Shown here: piece after piece, positions 29,321 through 40,120 of the stretch
Layout of the letters: each line of letters starts with the position of its first letter
Numbering within the stretch: position 1 is the first letter of the stretch
From: Progne subis subis
Lineage: Eukaryota; Chordata; Aves; Passeriformes; Hirundinidae
NCBI GenBank assembly: GCA_022316685.1
Contig: JAKJHU010000612.1
Location: 1-64,000 of the forward strand
DNA: 64,000 bases
Direction: 5' to 3'
Translations under genes and position numbers: made by a program
The notes under the pieces: generated by a model
The model's input: the letters and a program-made list of their open reading frames with translations, nothing else
Told to the model about the DNA's origin: nothing
The model's database searches: none

Positions 29321-30148
29321 TCAGGGCAGCTGGCAGAGCTTGGAGGGAGCTGGGCTGGGCTGAGAGAGCCTGCCACAGAAACCATCAGTGTCCATCTCAG
29401 CCTGTCTGAGCGTGCAGGGGCAGGACTCAGCCCAGCGTCTGTCCCCAGCAATTGCCAGCCCTGGCTGCTCAGCCCAGGTTTGTGGGGCAGTTTGGATGTG
29501 GCCCAGCTCCATCCTCCTGCAGGGCTCAGGGCCTGTTCCCAGCCATGGCCAGCCCTGCCTGGCCTCTCTGCTGGCCCAGAGCCCGGCAGAGCCCGGGGCA
29601 GGGCTGTCTGTGCAGCCGCACAGGCGCCTGGAAGGGCTGGAAGCTGTACCAGGAATGGCCCCTCTGGCTGGGATAAGCCAGCCAGAGACACGGAAGCACC
29701 CGGAGCAGCAGGACGAGGCACAGCAATGCCGAAGGCCTTGCTTGCCCAGCTGCTGCAGGTGCACCCACAGCGCCCGCCACATGGCAGGATGAAGCGGAGC
29801 CCATGTCCCGTGGTGAGCCCGCAGCAGCAGCATCAGCCCCTGCAGCTCCTTGGCCACGCTGACGCAGGGGCCGCAGCTGCCGGCTCCCTTGGGGCAAGTG
29901 GCGGGAGCATCGGGACGCTTCCGAGGGCTTGCGCCAGGCCCGGAGGCCCTGGCAGCCACAGGGGCTCCTGGGCTCCTGCCTGGGCCCCTGGCCCGGCCCC
30001 CGAGCTGCTTGCGCGGCCTCCGAGTCCCGGCCTGCCGGCCCTGCCGTGCACAGTGGCCAATGACCCAGTGGACAGCCACCGTGGCCAGCAGCAGGGCAAG
30101 TGCAGCCAGCAGGACGCTGACGACGCTCACGGCTCTGACACGTGCCAT
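29321..30148 (-). CDS. Candidate gene for a small single-pass membrane protein (275 codons, 3' part doubtful)
   Basis: The ATG at 30146-30148 (context gcgATGG) follows a TATA box by about 35 bases; the longer frame from 30211 runs through the TATA box and is rejected. Product: MARVRAVSV, then one strong membrane segment (about residues 10-28, rich in Leu, Ala and Val), then a basic region rich in Arg, Gly and Pro, then a Cys-rich stretch. From about residue 178 (29615) the frame enters arm B sequence, so the true end may be earlier or spliced. No family recognised; the promoter is better supported than the protein. Confidence 0.4.
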   Translation of the reverse strand: MARVRAVSVVSVLLAALALLLATVAVHWVIGHCARQGRQAGTRRPRKQLGGRARGPGRSPGAPVAARASGPGASPRKRPDAPATCPKGAGSCGPCVSVAKELQGLMLLLRAHHGTWAPLHPAMWRALWVHLQQLGKQGLRHCCASSCCSGCFRVSGWLIPARGAIPGTASSPSRRLCGCTDSPAPGSAGLWASREARQGWPWLGTGPEPCRRMELGHIQTAPQTWAEQPGLAIAGDRRWAESCPCTLRQAEMDTDGFCGRLSQPSPAPSKLCQLP

Positions 30149-30181
30149 CGCGACTGCACTGGCGGCTGTGGGGCCGGCCCG

Positions 30182-30193
30182 CCTTATATAGGG
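30182..30193 (-). promoter_or_regulatory. TATA box (CTATATAAGG on the minus strand)
   Basis: A consensus TATA box in very GC-rich sequence, about 35 bases upstream of the ATG at 30148, implying a very short 5' UTR. Confidence 0.55.
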
Positions 30194-30200
30194 ATGGCCC

Positions 30201-30285
30201 TGTGACCTCACAATGCTGGGGCCGCCACACGGCGTGACATCACAGCCCAGCCTCAGGCTGCTGTCACGCCATTTGTGACCTCACA
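30201..30285. promoter_or_regulatory. Three CRE-like 12-mers, [T/C]GTGAC[C/A]TCACA
   Basis: TGTGACCTCACA at 30201-30212, CGTGACATCACA at 30233-30244 and TGTGACCTCACA at 30274-30285. Each is near-palindromic and one base away from the CREB/ATF site TGACGTCA. All stand upstream of the minus-strand TATA box, the usual place for activator sites. The factor is inferred only. Confidence 0.5.
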
Positions 30286-30289
30286 GCAC

Positions 30290-31691
30290 CACCTGCCTCA
30301 GGGCCAGCAAGACCCACTCAGGCAGCAGGGCGCTGATGGCCAGGAAAGGCCTGCCACTGAAAATGGGAGCCCAGACCGTGGCGGCCAAGCGCTCCCAGGA
30401 GCACGGGCCCCATCAGGAAGAGGTCAGGTGCCACCAATGCCCAGCCCATGGCTCCCCCAAGGCTGTGGAACTGCTGGCTGGGAGCAGCCTCTGCCCTGTG
30501 CCAGAGAAGATCCTGCAGACACAAAGGCGGCTGCAATTCCCCATGCCCAGGCAGCTCTCCCCACCCGCCTGACAGCTCCAACCCCCTAGACTATCACTAC
30601 AATTGCTGTCACAGAATGCCTCTGCAGCTCCCTTGGAGCTCCTGGCAGACACTGCAAGGCACTGGGAGGCCTCCCCACAACCTTCTCTTCTCCAGCCTGA
30701 GCAGCTCCGACTCTCTCTCAAGCTGTCTCCACAGGAGAGCTGCTCACCTTAGCAACTCGCTGGCCTCCTCTGCACTTGCTGCAACACTTGCATGGCCTGA
30801 TGTGCTGGCCACACCAGGAGTGGAATCCCTGCTCCACGTCTGGCCCTGCCTGAGCAGCTTCATTCCACAGGCTCAGGCTACGTGTCTGGCTGCTCAGTCC
30901 CAGCTGCTGTAACTGGGCAGGATTAGTGCTGCCGCTGGATCACCAGTGATGGCCACGGCTCGCATGGGCCCGGCCCCATCCCTTGGGCATCTCTGCCGAC
31001 GGAAAGCCCAGTCCTGCCTGGGCCACCTGCAGTCTGGCAAGAGGCTGCCCGTGCCAGCCTCTGCTGTCGGCAGGCAGGGGCAGCAGCCGGCCGTGCTAGC
31101 ACTGCTTCCAGCCTGCTGCGAGTCACACACCGGGAGAGGGACAGCTTGGCTCCGGGCACTGGCCACTCCCAACCCATTGCTGCAAGGCAGCGATGAAAGC
31201 GCACGCACCCTGGCAAGCAGCTCCGGCAGCTGTGCTGTCCTTCCCCTTGAGGGAAGCAGGGATGGCGTGCCCTCAGAGCCCCTGGCTCTCATGGCAGCAG
31301 CTCACACAGCTGCCCATGCAGCAACAGGCACATGTTCTCTGGATGCATAAGGAGCTCTGCGTGTCTTTGTTCCCCATTGCTTCATGTGCTCAGGTTGCCG
31401 GTCCCTCTGAGGCAAAAGGCCAGCACACACCTTCAGCCCCCACTCCTCATGTACAACAAGTTCTTCTGCTCTCTTTGGCCTTTCGGCTGTCCTCAGCTGT
31501 TGCTTTCAACTGCCCCACTCACAGCATCCTGCGTCCCTTCACTCTGCCCGCTCTTCCCACACAGGCTAGCCCTTCAGTGGAGGCCTGCCTTGTGTCCCCT
31601 CTGCTCCCCAAAGGGTGCTCCACAGCCCACCGTGACGGCAAGGCAGCTGCCATAGCCTTTGGTGGTAGTGGGGGGTCACAGCCCCAGCGCC
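30290..31691. other. Unassigned GC-rich intergenic
   Basis: Many overlapping ORFs of 60-170 codons on both strands and no domain. No repeat I can name. It abuts ERV2 at 31692 without a target duplication. Confidence 0.4.
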
Positions 31692-32294
31692 TGAATCATT
31701 GAAAACCGATATAGTCACAGACAAAACCCTCTAACTAGTTAAAGTTAGAAAGTGGTATGTTTATTCACCGGCGGGCGGCACGGGAGTCATCTCTGAAAGG
31801 CGTGGCCGCCCCAAACAAGGCTCTTTGCTCTCTATCTATTTTCCAAGATCTTACATACAATACATATGCATAACCCCAGCACCTCCCATCCTCACTCTCT
31901 ATTAAAATGAGGCTATTAGTCCTTCACGCGTGCGCAGTTCTTCTCTTGAATTCGGTCAGTGGTCTCGAATTGGGTCAGTGGTCTCAAAGGATGAAGTCAG
32001 GAGAGTCTTCATCAGGTCTCTGTGACCCTCTGGCACTGTCCAAGGTCCCCTGCTTCGTGATTGATTGGTACCAAGTCCAGGTGCTGGCCATTGTTCTGAT
32101 TGGTTTCAATCTGTTCTTATGACGGTTCACTTACTCCACTTTTTCTATCAACAAGCTCATAATATAACAGTTAGCTCTAGCTTGGGCATCTAATTATCAT
32201 TAACCTACCATTTGCTAATCTAACTTACATCTTGATCAATAGAAATTGCTTCTAACCCTTAGCTAAAATCTTAACTCTTTCAAGTTATGTCTCA
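31692..32294 (-). repeat. ERV2 3' LTR
   Basis: Minus strand reads TGAGACATAAC to GATTCA. It matches 38110-38718 throughout with scattered differences. A minus-strand AATAAA lies near 31760 ('gtgaataaacatacc'). Confidence 0.85.
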
Positions 32295-32600
32295 TTTCCC
32301 CACTCCTTCTTCAGAGTAAGTAAATTATTTTACTAATATGTAAATTCTTCTTCATCTAGCAAAACTGTGTGGTAGAGGGTCCTTTAAAACTGTACTATAT
32401 GCTCTTAATATTGAAGTTAAAGCTGCTAGTCGCTTCAGCATTCTCCAACTCCAAAGAAATAATTGTAACAAACAAAATCAAACTTATACCAACTAAATTA
32501 AACAAAAAAATAATCAAATAAACCAAGATATTGAGCAAACCAGTTGCAGCTGGTGACTACCCCAAAAGCACATCCCACCAATGATGGGATGGGCCTTCTA

Positions 32601-33190
32601 CTAACCTTTAAATACTCTCCATATAGTCTCTGTGTAATGATGCATTGCAATCAAAGATCTCTTCCTTTGTAATTTTTTTCTTCTTTTCTTTAATCCATGG
32701 TGTTTCAATAATTGTGCAACTGAAGTTAAGTTCATCTCTATAGGCGCAGGCAATATTTCTTGAACAGTGGTCAAGTTTGCCTTTATATGTTGGTGGGATA
32801 CAACATATTGCCTAATAGGAAAAATCACATTCTTCAATTTTGACAAAGTTACAAATGCACAAGTTAAATTAAGTTTTCTTACCCAGTTGCATTTGTAATT
32901 TTTAGCATCTGAATCAGAGACTTACGGGAGATAAAATCATAAGCTTTCCCTTGGCACTAATATTTACCAGTCACATTCTAATGCAGTGGTGCTGCATTAG
33001 CTGTGGCTATAGCGATGGTCATAAATGCCACAACTCTCCAGGCTATACCTATTTGATTACCCATTACAATTACAAGCTTTCCTATTTTTCAAAAAGTTGT
33101 TATATTATACTTATCATTTATTTTCCCAAGAAAGTTTTAATTTTAGTTCATTGTCACCTGGTATAACTCTGCATCGTCCCTCAGGATCTT
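32601..33190 (-). pseudogene. ERV2 env remnant
   Basis: The frame at 32846-32601 (with SHQHIKANL and PAPIEMNL) aligns with the membrane-proximal part of ERV1 Env (SHQLIRSNY, PAPIGMNL), confirming a shared Env type. A possible signal peptide (WRVVAFMTIAIATANA) remains near 33070-32990. Nearly all of the surface subunit is deleted. Confidence 0.7.
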
Positions 33191-35990
33191 TCTTCACTTG
33201 GGAGTGATGGATCCAGGTGCTTTGTTCCTTGATCTTGATTGTATTAAAGACAATGAGGAGCACTTGGAATGGTCCCTCCCACCGTGGTTCCAAAGTTTTT
33301 CTGCAAAAGACTTTATGTATACATAATCCCCAGGCTATGCATCAATGTACTGGTCCATCTAGTTCTCTGGTTTGAGCCCCAGTTTTATAATTTGCTGCTT
33401 AATTTGCTACACAATTTTGAAATAAAATATGGCCTCCTATCTAAAAACATTGTGGCTGTGACTCCAAAGCATGGTATTATTTCTTATAACACTGCTTTGG
33501 CTACCTCTTGCACTTTGGCAGTTCTGGTAGGGAAAGCTTCTGGCCACCCTGAAAAGGTATCTGTTAATACCAATAGGTATCCATGCCCTCCTTTCCTGGG
33601 TAGTTCTGAAAAATCAATTTGCTATTGCTGCCCAGGTACATATCTTTTCCCAGTTTGCCCAAGCTGTGGTTTAAAAATATTTTTGGGATTAGTTTGGAGG
33701 CAAAGGCTACACCGGCAAGTCACCTATACTTTACAAATTTCTAGTTATAATTCTATCTTTCAAATAATTACACAAATCATCTATTCCCCAAAGTGTATTT
33801 TCATGTTCCTCTTTCACTAATGACCATAGTATCTAAAAGGGGATCATAATCCTTCCTTTCTTTTAACTGTAATAACCCACCCCTCTTGTCTTGGTTTTTT
33901 GTTTGTTTGTTTGTTTGTTTTGTTTTGTTTTTTTCTACTGTGCTTTGGCTTACCTTCAATGAAAATTTGCTCATCTGGAATTAAGGCTGCCTCAACAGTT
34001 ACCCTCACCTTTGGCTGTATCTTTTGCCTTTCTGTCCATCAGCTTGTTTTATTCCTCCAATTCAGAGCTCACTTTTTGGTGTGCTTTGATATGCATGGTG
34101 GCTGCCTTTTCAGGTAGCTGGACTGCCTCCAACAATTTTATTCTCTCTTGTGCATGTTTAATACTTTTTCCTTGTCAATTCAACAGTCCTCTTTCTTTTC
34201 AGACGGCTCCAAGTGTATGAACTACCTCAAATGCATACCTTAAGTCTGGGTAGATATTAACTTTCTTTCCTTTTGCCAGCTCTAAAGCCCGAGTTCAGGC
34301 AGTTATTTCAGCCTTCTGTGCCGAGGTGTTGGTTGGTAATGGTCCAGACTCTATGACCTCTCTGCTCATGGTAACCACATAACCCAGTATGCCTTCCACT
34401 GATGACACAGCTGCTTCCATCGCTGGACCAGGTCTCAGTATTCTCAAGCAGGGTGTCCTTCAGATCCAGGCAACTGGAGCAGGTGGCTTCGAAGGCCTCC
34501 AGGCACTCGTGGATCACTGGTTCTCCCATGCTCCCGCTGAGGAAGGAAGCTGGATTCACAATGTTAGTTACCACAATCTCAACATCATCTCATTCTACCA
34601 TTGTGGCTTGGTACTTCAGGAATCTCTGTGGGGAGAGCCAATGTCCCCCTTTCACTTCCAGGACTGCAGACACTGTGTGGGATACTGGCACGGTCATCTT
34701 CTGGCCTAGGGTGAACTTGGATGCTTCTTGGATGTTCACTGCCACTGCTGCAATGGCTCTGAGGCACCCTGGCCATTCCTTAGCTGCTGCATGCAGCTGC
34801 TTGGGCGAGTGCCCTGTGATACAGGCCCAGGTTTTGTGCTGATTTTCCCAAGGCAACCCCCTGCTTCTCATATGAAAACAAAAAGAATGGTTTACTCACA
34901 TCTGGAAGTCTCAGGGCTGGAGCTGACATGAGGGCCTTCTTTAGCTGGTCAAAGGCTCGAGTTGCTTCTTTTGGAGATCCCTGCTCCCTTCCGTGATCAG
35001 GGCATACAGAGGTTTAACAAACAACCCATAGTTAGAAATCCACAGTCTGCACCAGCCTGTCATGCCTAGAAAAGTTCTCAGTTCTTTTACTGTCTGGAGT
35101 TTTGGGGTCTGGCATATTGCTTCCTTGTGATCCTGTCCTAAGGTTCTTGGTCCAGTACTAACCTCGTAGCCCAAGTAAATAACTGTCTGCTTCACCATCT
35201 GGGCTTTCTTCTGGGATATGCGATACCCCTGTAGGCCCAAAAATTTAGGAGGCTTACCATCCGCTCCAGACATGCCTCTTGAGTTTTAGTGGCTATCAGG
35301 AGGTCATCCACATACTGTAACAGCTGTCTTCCTGATGGAGCTTCCCAGGATTCCAGATCTTTTGCTAGTTGTTCTCCAAACAAGGTGGGCAATTTTTTGA
35401 ACTCCTGCAGAAGCACTGTCCATGTGAGCTGACTTTTTTATTCAAATGCAAAAATTTTCTGGCTGGCTTCATGGAGAGGAAGGCAAAAGAAAGCATCCTT
35501 TAAATCTAAAACAATAAACGATGTTAGTTCAGGTACCTTCAAGTTAACAAAGTGTAAGGGTTGGGAACCACTGGGTATAAATCCTCAGTTATCCTATTAA
35601 CAGCTATGATCCATGAGGCTTTTTAGCAGGGAAAAAAATTCAATCACTGGGCTAATCCCTTAACTGTTCTTCAGGGGGTATTGCTTAACTCTAACTAGTT
35701 GTTTTTGTTTGTTTGTTGTTTTTTTAACTTAACTTGCTCTGAGGTTCTTTGCTCTTCTGGTATGTTAGAAGCTCAGACCCCAGAAAATACCTGATCTATT
35801 ATTTTCCTGTAAATCTCACCTTCTTTCACTAATGACTTTAGCCTCATTAGTTATCTACATCAAGCTTAACAATTCCACATATTGTTGGTCCTCAACCTCC
35901 AAAGTAATCTATCTTTTGTTTGTTTGTTTGGTTGGTTGGTTGGTTGGTTTTATTTTTTGTTTTTTGTTCCCTAGTTTCATTATAAGTAGA
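33190..35990 (-). pseudogene. ERV2 pol remnant (reverse transcriptase, RNase H, integrase)
   Basis: From high to low coordinates: YVDDLLIA in the frame 35416-35192, the connection domain in 35273-34941, RNase H pieces in 34871-34308 (with SDGSSCVISG and [13 protein letters not shown]), then integrase text near 33820-33269. Several frameshifts and stops and an internal integrase deletion near 33440-33480. The 183-codon + strand ORF over the integrase is only its antisense. Confidence 0.8.
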
Positions 35991-35999
35991 GGGTCTCCT

Positions 36000-36295
36000 A
36001 GGGTAAGATCCTCTGGTCAATCTCAGTTTTTCTTAACATGAGCAGCCACCGCCTCCCCGTTGTGATGTTCTCTTCTTTGGTTTGTTTCTGAGTCCAGGAT
36101 GCTGTAGGAACCTTTGGAGAGGGCTCCTCTTCCTCACTGTCACTGTTAGGCAGTGGGAGAGATTTAGGAGTAAGTGGAGTAGGTCGGACTAGGGGATAAA
36201 ATAGAAGGTGAAGACGGAGCTGAAATAGAAATAAAGATGGAGTTGGAGTTAAAGCTGGAGCTGGAGTTGAAACAGAAATTATTTTACTAAATGTG
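36000..36295 (-). pseudogene. ERV2 gag/protease scrap
   Basis: The minus strand is proline- and serine-rich (PTPLTPKSLPLPNSDSEEEE-like) as in the spacer between matrix and capsid of class I Gag, then jumps toward pol. Most of gag is deleted. Assignment by position and composition only. Confidence 0.4.
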
Positions 36296-36517
36296 TTAAA
36301 ATCTTTGCTCTAAATCAGCTCGATCAAGGAGCTGTTTACACTGGACACATTCTCTGTACCGGTTTGCAGAAGAACAGTAGTAATGTCCTGCACAAATTTT
36401 ACACTGCAAAAGCACCCAGGCACAGTGACAACCTCTAGATGCACCAAAAGCTGCAGGAGAATTCCCAAAAACACAAGCTATTCCATTCACTTCTTTTTGA
36501 CTTTCTGAATTCTCCAC
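36296..36517 (-). CDS. ERV2 cysteine-rich leader ORF (73 aa)
   Basis: Open with a true ATG (MENSESQKEVNGIAC). Cys at 15, 30, 32, 39, 42, 48, 57 and 60. The last five have exactly the spacing (3, 6, 9, 3) of the ERV1 ORF at 2645-2953, and it shares NGIAC, WVLLQC and a C-terminal CxxC. It lies upstream of the gag scrap, at the same map position. Staying open in an otherwise ruined element is notable. Probable zinc-binding accessory protein, function unknown. Confidence 0.6.
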   Translation of the reverse strand: MENSESQKEVNGIACVFGNSPAAFGASRGCHCAWVLLQCKICAGHYYCSSANRYRECVQCKQLLDRADLEQRF

Positions 36518-36981
36518 AGCCCATTGCTCCTACTCCAGAGCCACTAGTCTCCCAACAGACATCTGATATAAACCTTCTAAATACGTTTCTCATCATTTTC
36601 TCTGTCTATCCACCAGCTTGCTGAATTCACAAACTCCTACGAGTCAAGCCCAAACCACTGAGGTAAAGGAATTCCTTTTATTCATTTGGCCAGATCGAGT
36701 TCTCAGACGGAAGTTACCCTTATTTTAATTCCAACAATCTACAAACACAGTTTCCATACCTAAAATCACAACTAAGCTCTTGTCAAGGGTTTCTATTACT
36801 TCGTGGCAAACTAGTCTTGTCCTTTGTCTGTCCTCAGTCTATTTCAAAAGCACTCACACCTCAGCTCTCAGAGGCTAATCAACTCTTTCACTCAGCATGT
36901 GCTGCACTTAAAACTTTTAACACAAGATGGATGTTGCCTGAAAAATAGTTACAGTGAATAACCAAGACACACACACCACAG

Positions 36982-37173
36982 TCACAGCAGGGAGGGGGCT
37001 TTAAGGGTTTTCATACACTCCACTCGCTTCGTTTTTCCCTGGCCGTTCAGTCTCCTGAAAACGGAACCGCGGGTCCAAAACTCCTCAATCGCTTCGTGCT
37101 GGTAGCACGTCTCAACAAACTCTCTCTCAATTGTTCTCACAGTCAGGATGCATTCACATAGTGTAACAACCAC
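36982..37173 (-). other. Short ORF in the ERV2 leader (63 codons)
   Basis: Sits where ERV1 has its first leader segment but shows no clear sequence match. The rest of 36520-38088 is leader sequence with a (CA)n run at 37557-37581 and no supported gene. Confidence 0.25.
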
Positions 37174-37556
37174 AAATCAGGATTTGCCCTTACAATTGCT
37201 AGTCCCGGATTCTAGCAAACTGAGCCCTCTATGGCACAGCAAATGACAAAATCCCCTTCTGCCAGCAAAAACAATCCGAGCTCTCCATGGCCCGGTACAA
37301 CAGCTTAACAGTTTTCTCTGCTGGCAAGCCAAGTACAACTGCCCAGGTACCAATCAAGCTTGCAAGCACACTACAGAGGCACAAGTTGTGCGTGGGACGT
37401 CTCCCATGACTTACCGATAGCCTTTCCTGACCATGCCTACGCCTTCCAGGTCAAAGCACTTACGACACAAACTCTTACAAAACACAACACACACGGTGCA
37501 CCAATAATTCTTCCACAGCCTAGACACACAAACCCACAAAACACAAATCTGTGCAC

Positions 37557-37581
37557 ACCCACACACACACACACACACACA
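37557..37581. repeat. (CA)n microsatellite
   Basis: About 12 CA units inside the ERV2 leader. Confidence 0.85.
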
Positions 37582-38088
37582 CCCCGGTGCGCACGGAGCC
37601 GCAATCAGGATTTTCTGCGACCCACGACGGGACCCTTTGCATCTTAAAACTCAGGCTAGCCTCTCGAATTATGGATGACCAAGGTACCTTTAAACCAAAA
37701 ACTGACAACAAAACCGGTAACCTATTGCCGCTGTTGCCCCCACCATGGACACAGATTATCAAGGCAAAACAAAAACCAGTTACTGCTCCCCACCACAGGA
37801 CACGGGTTACCAAACCAAACCAAACCAACCAGGCCTCTGCAGAGCAACCAAGGCATGCGTTGTGCACGAGACGTCTCTCAGTGTCTTACCAAACCGCCTA
37901 TACCAAAAAGGTACCTATTTTTCAAGTATAAACATACCTTTTTGTCCGGAGTTTTAGTAGTCAGGAGTTCTTGTCTGCTGCTGGATGAACAGGTCGGGCA
38001 GTGGAGCACACTCTTCCAGGAAATATCCTGGGAGCGCCCTGAGGGGGTTCCTCCACCCGAGCTGGTCTCACAGCCAAGCAGAACCTTC

Positions 38089-38106
38089 TCCTGCCCTGGC
38101 TCATCA
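38089..38106 (-). promoter_or_regulatory. ERV2 primer-binding site (decayed tRNA-Arg type)
   Basis: The minus strand reads TGATGAGCCAGGGCAGGA three bases after the 5' LTR, the same site class as ERV1 with more mismatches. Confidence 0.55.
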
Positions 38107-38109
38107 AAT

Positions 38110-38718
38110 TGAGTCATTGAAAACCAATACAGTCACGGACAAAGACCCTCAAACTAATTAAAGTTAGAAAGTGGTATGTTTATTCACCAGCGGGCGGCAC
38201 GGAAGTCATCTCCCAAAGGCGTGGCCACCCCGAAACAAGCCTCTTTGCTCTCTATCTATTTTCCAAGATCTTACATACAATACATGTGCATAACCCCAGC
38301 GCCTCCCCATCCCCGCTCTCTTATTAAAATGAGGCTATCAGTCCTTCAACGCGTGCGCAGTTCTTCTCTTGAATTGGGTCAGTGGTCTCGAATTGGGTCA
38401 GTGGTCTCAAAGGATGAAGTCAGGAGAGTCTTCATCAGGTCTCTGTGACCCTCTGCACTGTCCCAAGGTCCCCTGCTTGGTGATTGATGGATACCAAGTC
38501 CAGGGGCTGGCCATTGTTCTTAGTAGTTTCAATCTGTTCTTATGACGGTTCACTTACTCCACTTTTTCTATCAACAAGCTCATAATACAACAGTTAGGTC
38601 TAGCTTGGGCATCTAATAATCATTAACCTGCCATTTCCTAATCTAACTTACATCTTGATCGATATAAATTGTTTCTAACCCTTAGCTAAAATCTTAACTC
38701 TTTTAAAGTCATGTCTCA
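38110..38718 (-). repeat. ERV2 5' LTR
   Basis: Minus strand TGAGACATGAC to TGACTCA. Both ERV2 LTRs hold a perfect or near-perfect 19-bp tandem repeat (gaattgggtcagtggtctc twice, near 38370-38410), resembling a duplicated U3 enhancer element. The right flank is ERV3 env sequence. Confidence 0.85.
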
Positions 38719-39199
38719 GGGGGGAACAAACACTTGTTCCTTACCACTGAATCTGTCAGTACCCATTCTTTAGGACTGTCTTTGGTTTGGTAATTTTACT
38801 TCAATTCCATTTTAAAATTTGCTTAACCTCTAGCCCTGCACACCTCTATGGCTGCTGTTCTGTCATATGGGAACTTTTATAAATCTTGCTATTAAAACAT
38901 TTAATTCAGCTGCTACTTGCCGCATCAAGTCTAAAAATAAATATTGGCTCAAGGTGGGAAAATTTAATTCGGACACCTTCTTTTTAGATTCTCACAGAAA
39001 TCAGAATCTGGGTTTTCAGGCTGTGTTGTTTTCTTTATAGTTTTTATTGCCTTTTGAACTCAACTTTCTTTATACTGATCCTGTACTCCCCTGTTATCAG
39101 AATGTCCTTACATGCCTGATTTGGTGAAACATATATATTCCTCTCCCCTGGGACATACATAGCTGCTAATTTTCTTCCTTTTTCTTTGTTTTGGCCTCT

Positions 39200-39460
39200 C
39201 TAAAATTCTTGTCCACTCTCAGTACATTTTTGAAACTCCTCCTGGGCATAGTATTTTGCATTCACACGAGTGTTTCCTACCGTGGCGGATATAAAGCCTC
39301 GTCCATATCGGACGGTTTGATAACACTGGGTGCATGACCCTGCCCAGGCCGGATTTAGACTCAAGGTAGTAATTATGAGTAGGGGTCCAGTATAACGTAC
39401 CCTTCCATTCCACCAACCTATAGGGTTGCCACCAACAGTTGGGGTCTGCATCTTTTTCAT
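39200..39460 (-). pseudogene. ERV3 env N-terminal part
   Basis: Signal-like hydrophobic stretch (GPLLIITTLSLNPAWA) followed by a Cys-containing mature N-terminus (GSCTQCYQTVRYGRG). Stops appear soon after and the frame is lost before the ERV2 LTR at 38718. Different from ERV1 Env. Confidence 0.6.
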
Positions 39461-39723
39461 GGCAAGGGTAGGGGTTAATCTCGTCTTGCCCCCTGATGTT
39501 GCTCTTTGGTTTTTTTTTCGCCCACTGACTCTTTACTCTCTCTTAATTCTTTGCCTTTACCTGGTAGGTTGTCGAGGTCGCACTCCACTCTTTTAAGATC
39601 TGGTTTTGCTCACAAATTGTGTTTAGTCTTGTTCACCCGTAGCTTCCACTATTTTTTATTATCCTGGCGTACTCAGCCTGTTGCCACTAATATTTTCAGT
39701 GCTAGATCTGTTTCCTTCTGGAT

Positions 39724-39924
39724 CTAACTTTCACAACTCAAACAAAGGCCTCTCGGAATCCTGGCTCCCGATAAGTGGGCATACCACAACTCTCTACATT
39801 CTATGTACCTAAAACAGCCCCAGGGGTTACAGTCACAATTCAGGCTGGTACATTCTACTTCTCTTGGTGTTAGGTAGTTCTTTTTAGGATGTCTCCTCGA
39901 CATTCTCTTGCCCTTCTTTTCCAA
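39724..39924 (-). CDS. ERV3 cysteine-rich ORF between integrase and env (66 aa)
   Basis: Begins MEKKGKRMSRRHPKK (strongly basic), then Cys 25, 30, 32, 37, 43, 61 and 64. The CDCNPWGC and WY...CLSC arrangement recalls the ERV1/ERV2 leader ORFs, but one cysteine of the first CxxC pair is absent and overall identity is low. It could instead be an in-frame piece of an accessory or spliced regulatory protein. Unknown function. Confidence 0.45.
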   Translation of the reverse strand: MEKKGKRMSRRHPKKNYLTPREVECTSLNCDCNPWGCFRYIECRELWYAHLSGARIPRGLCLSCES

Positions 39925-40120
39925 GGTTATTTGTAGATCCCTAGGCTGTGAGGTGATTTTCCACTGCGGCCATTGGTGGTTCCACTGGTTCTTTGACTTT
40001 TGATGTGTGAGTCCACCCTTTCTTTGCTGTTTTCACCAATGTGTCTGTTGTTAAGAGAGTTAAATACAGACCTTCCCATTTTGGGGTTAAAGTCTCTTCT
40101 TTCCAGCTTTTAATAAATAC

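Larger units (their letters stand above)
25945..29615. repeat. Arm B of the inverted duplication (empty of ERV1)
   Basis: Reverse complement of arm A (311-1242 and 10854-13144), with the arms about 12.8 kb apart at their inner ends. Near 28660-28700 arm B reads straight through where arm A holds the 9.6-kb ERV1. Arm B has about 0.5 kb more CR1 sequence (27905-28290). Differences are scattered substitutions and small indels, so the duplication is older than ERV1. Confidence 0.82.
31692..38718 (-). mobile_element. ERV2: decayed class I provirus with both LTRs
   Basis: On the minus strand: 5' LTR 38110-38718, tRNA-Arg-like primer site, leader with cysteine-rich ORF, scraps of gag, frameshifted pol and a mostly deleted env, polypurine tract and 3' LTR 31692-32294. 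Pol text is close to ERV1 ([35 protein letters not shown]), so the elements are related, but their LTRs differ. The two ERV2 LTRs have diverged at many positions and it is much older than ERV1. Its flanks show no target duplication (cgcc and gggg). Confidence 0.85.

Noticed and set aside
33269..33820. 183-codon + strand ORF
   Set aside because: It is antisense to ERV2 integrase, which explains its length.
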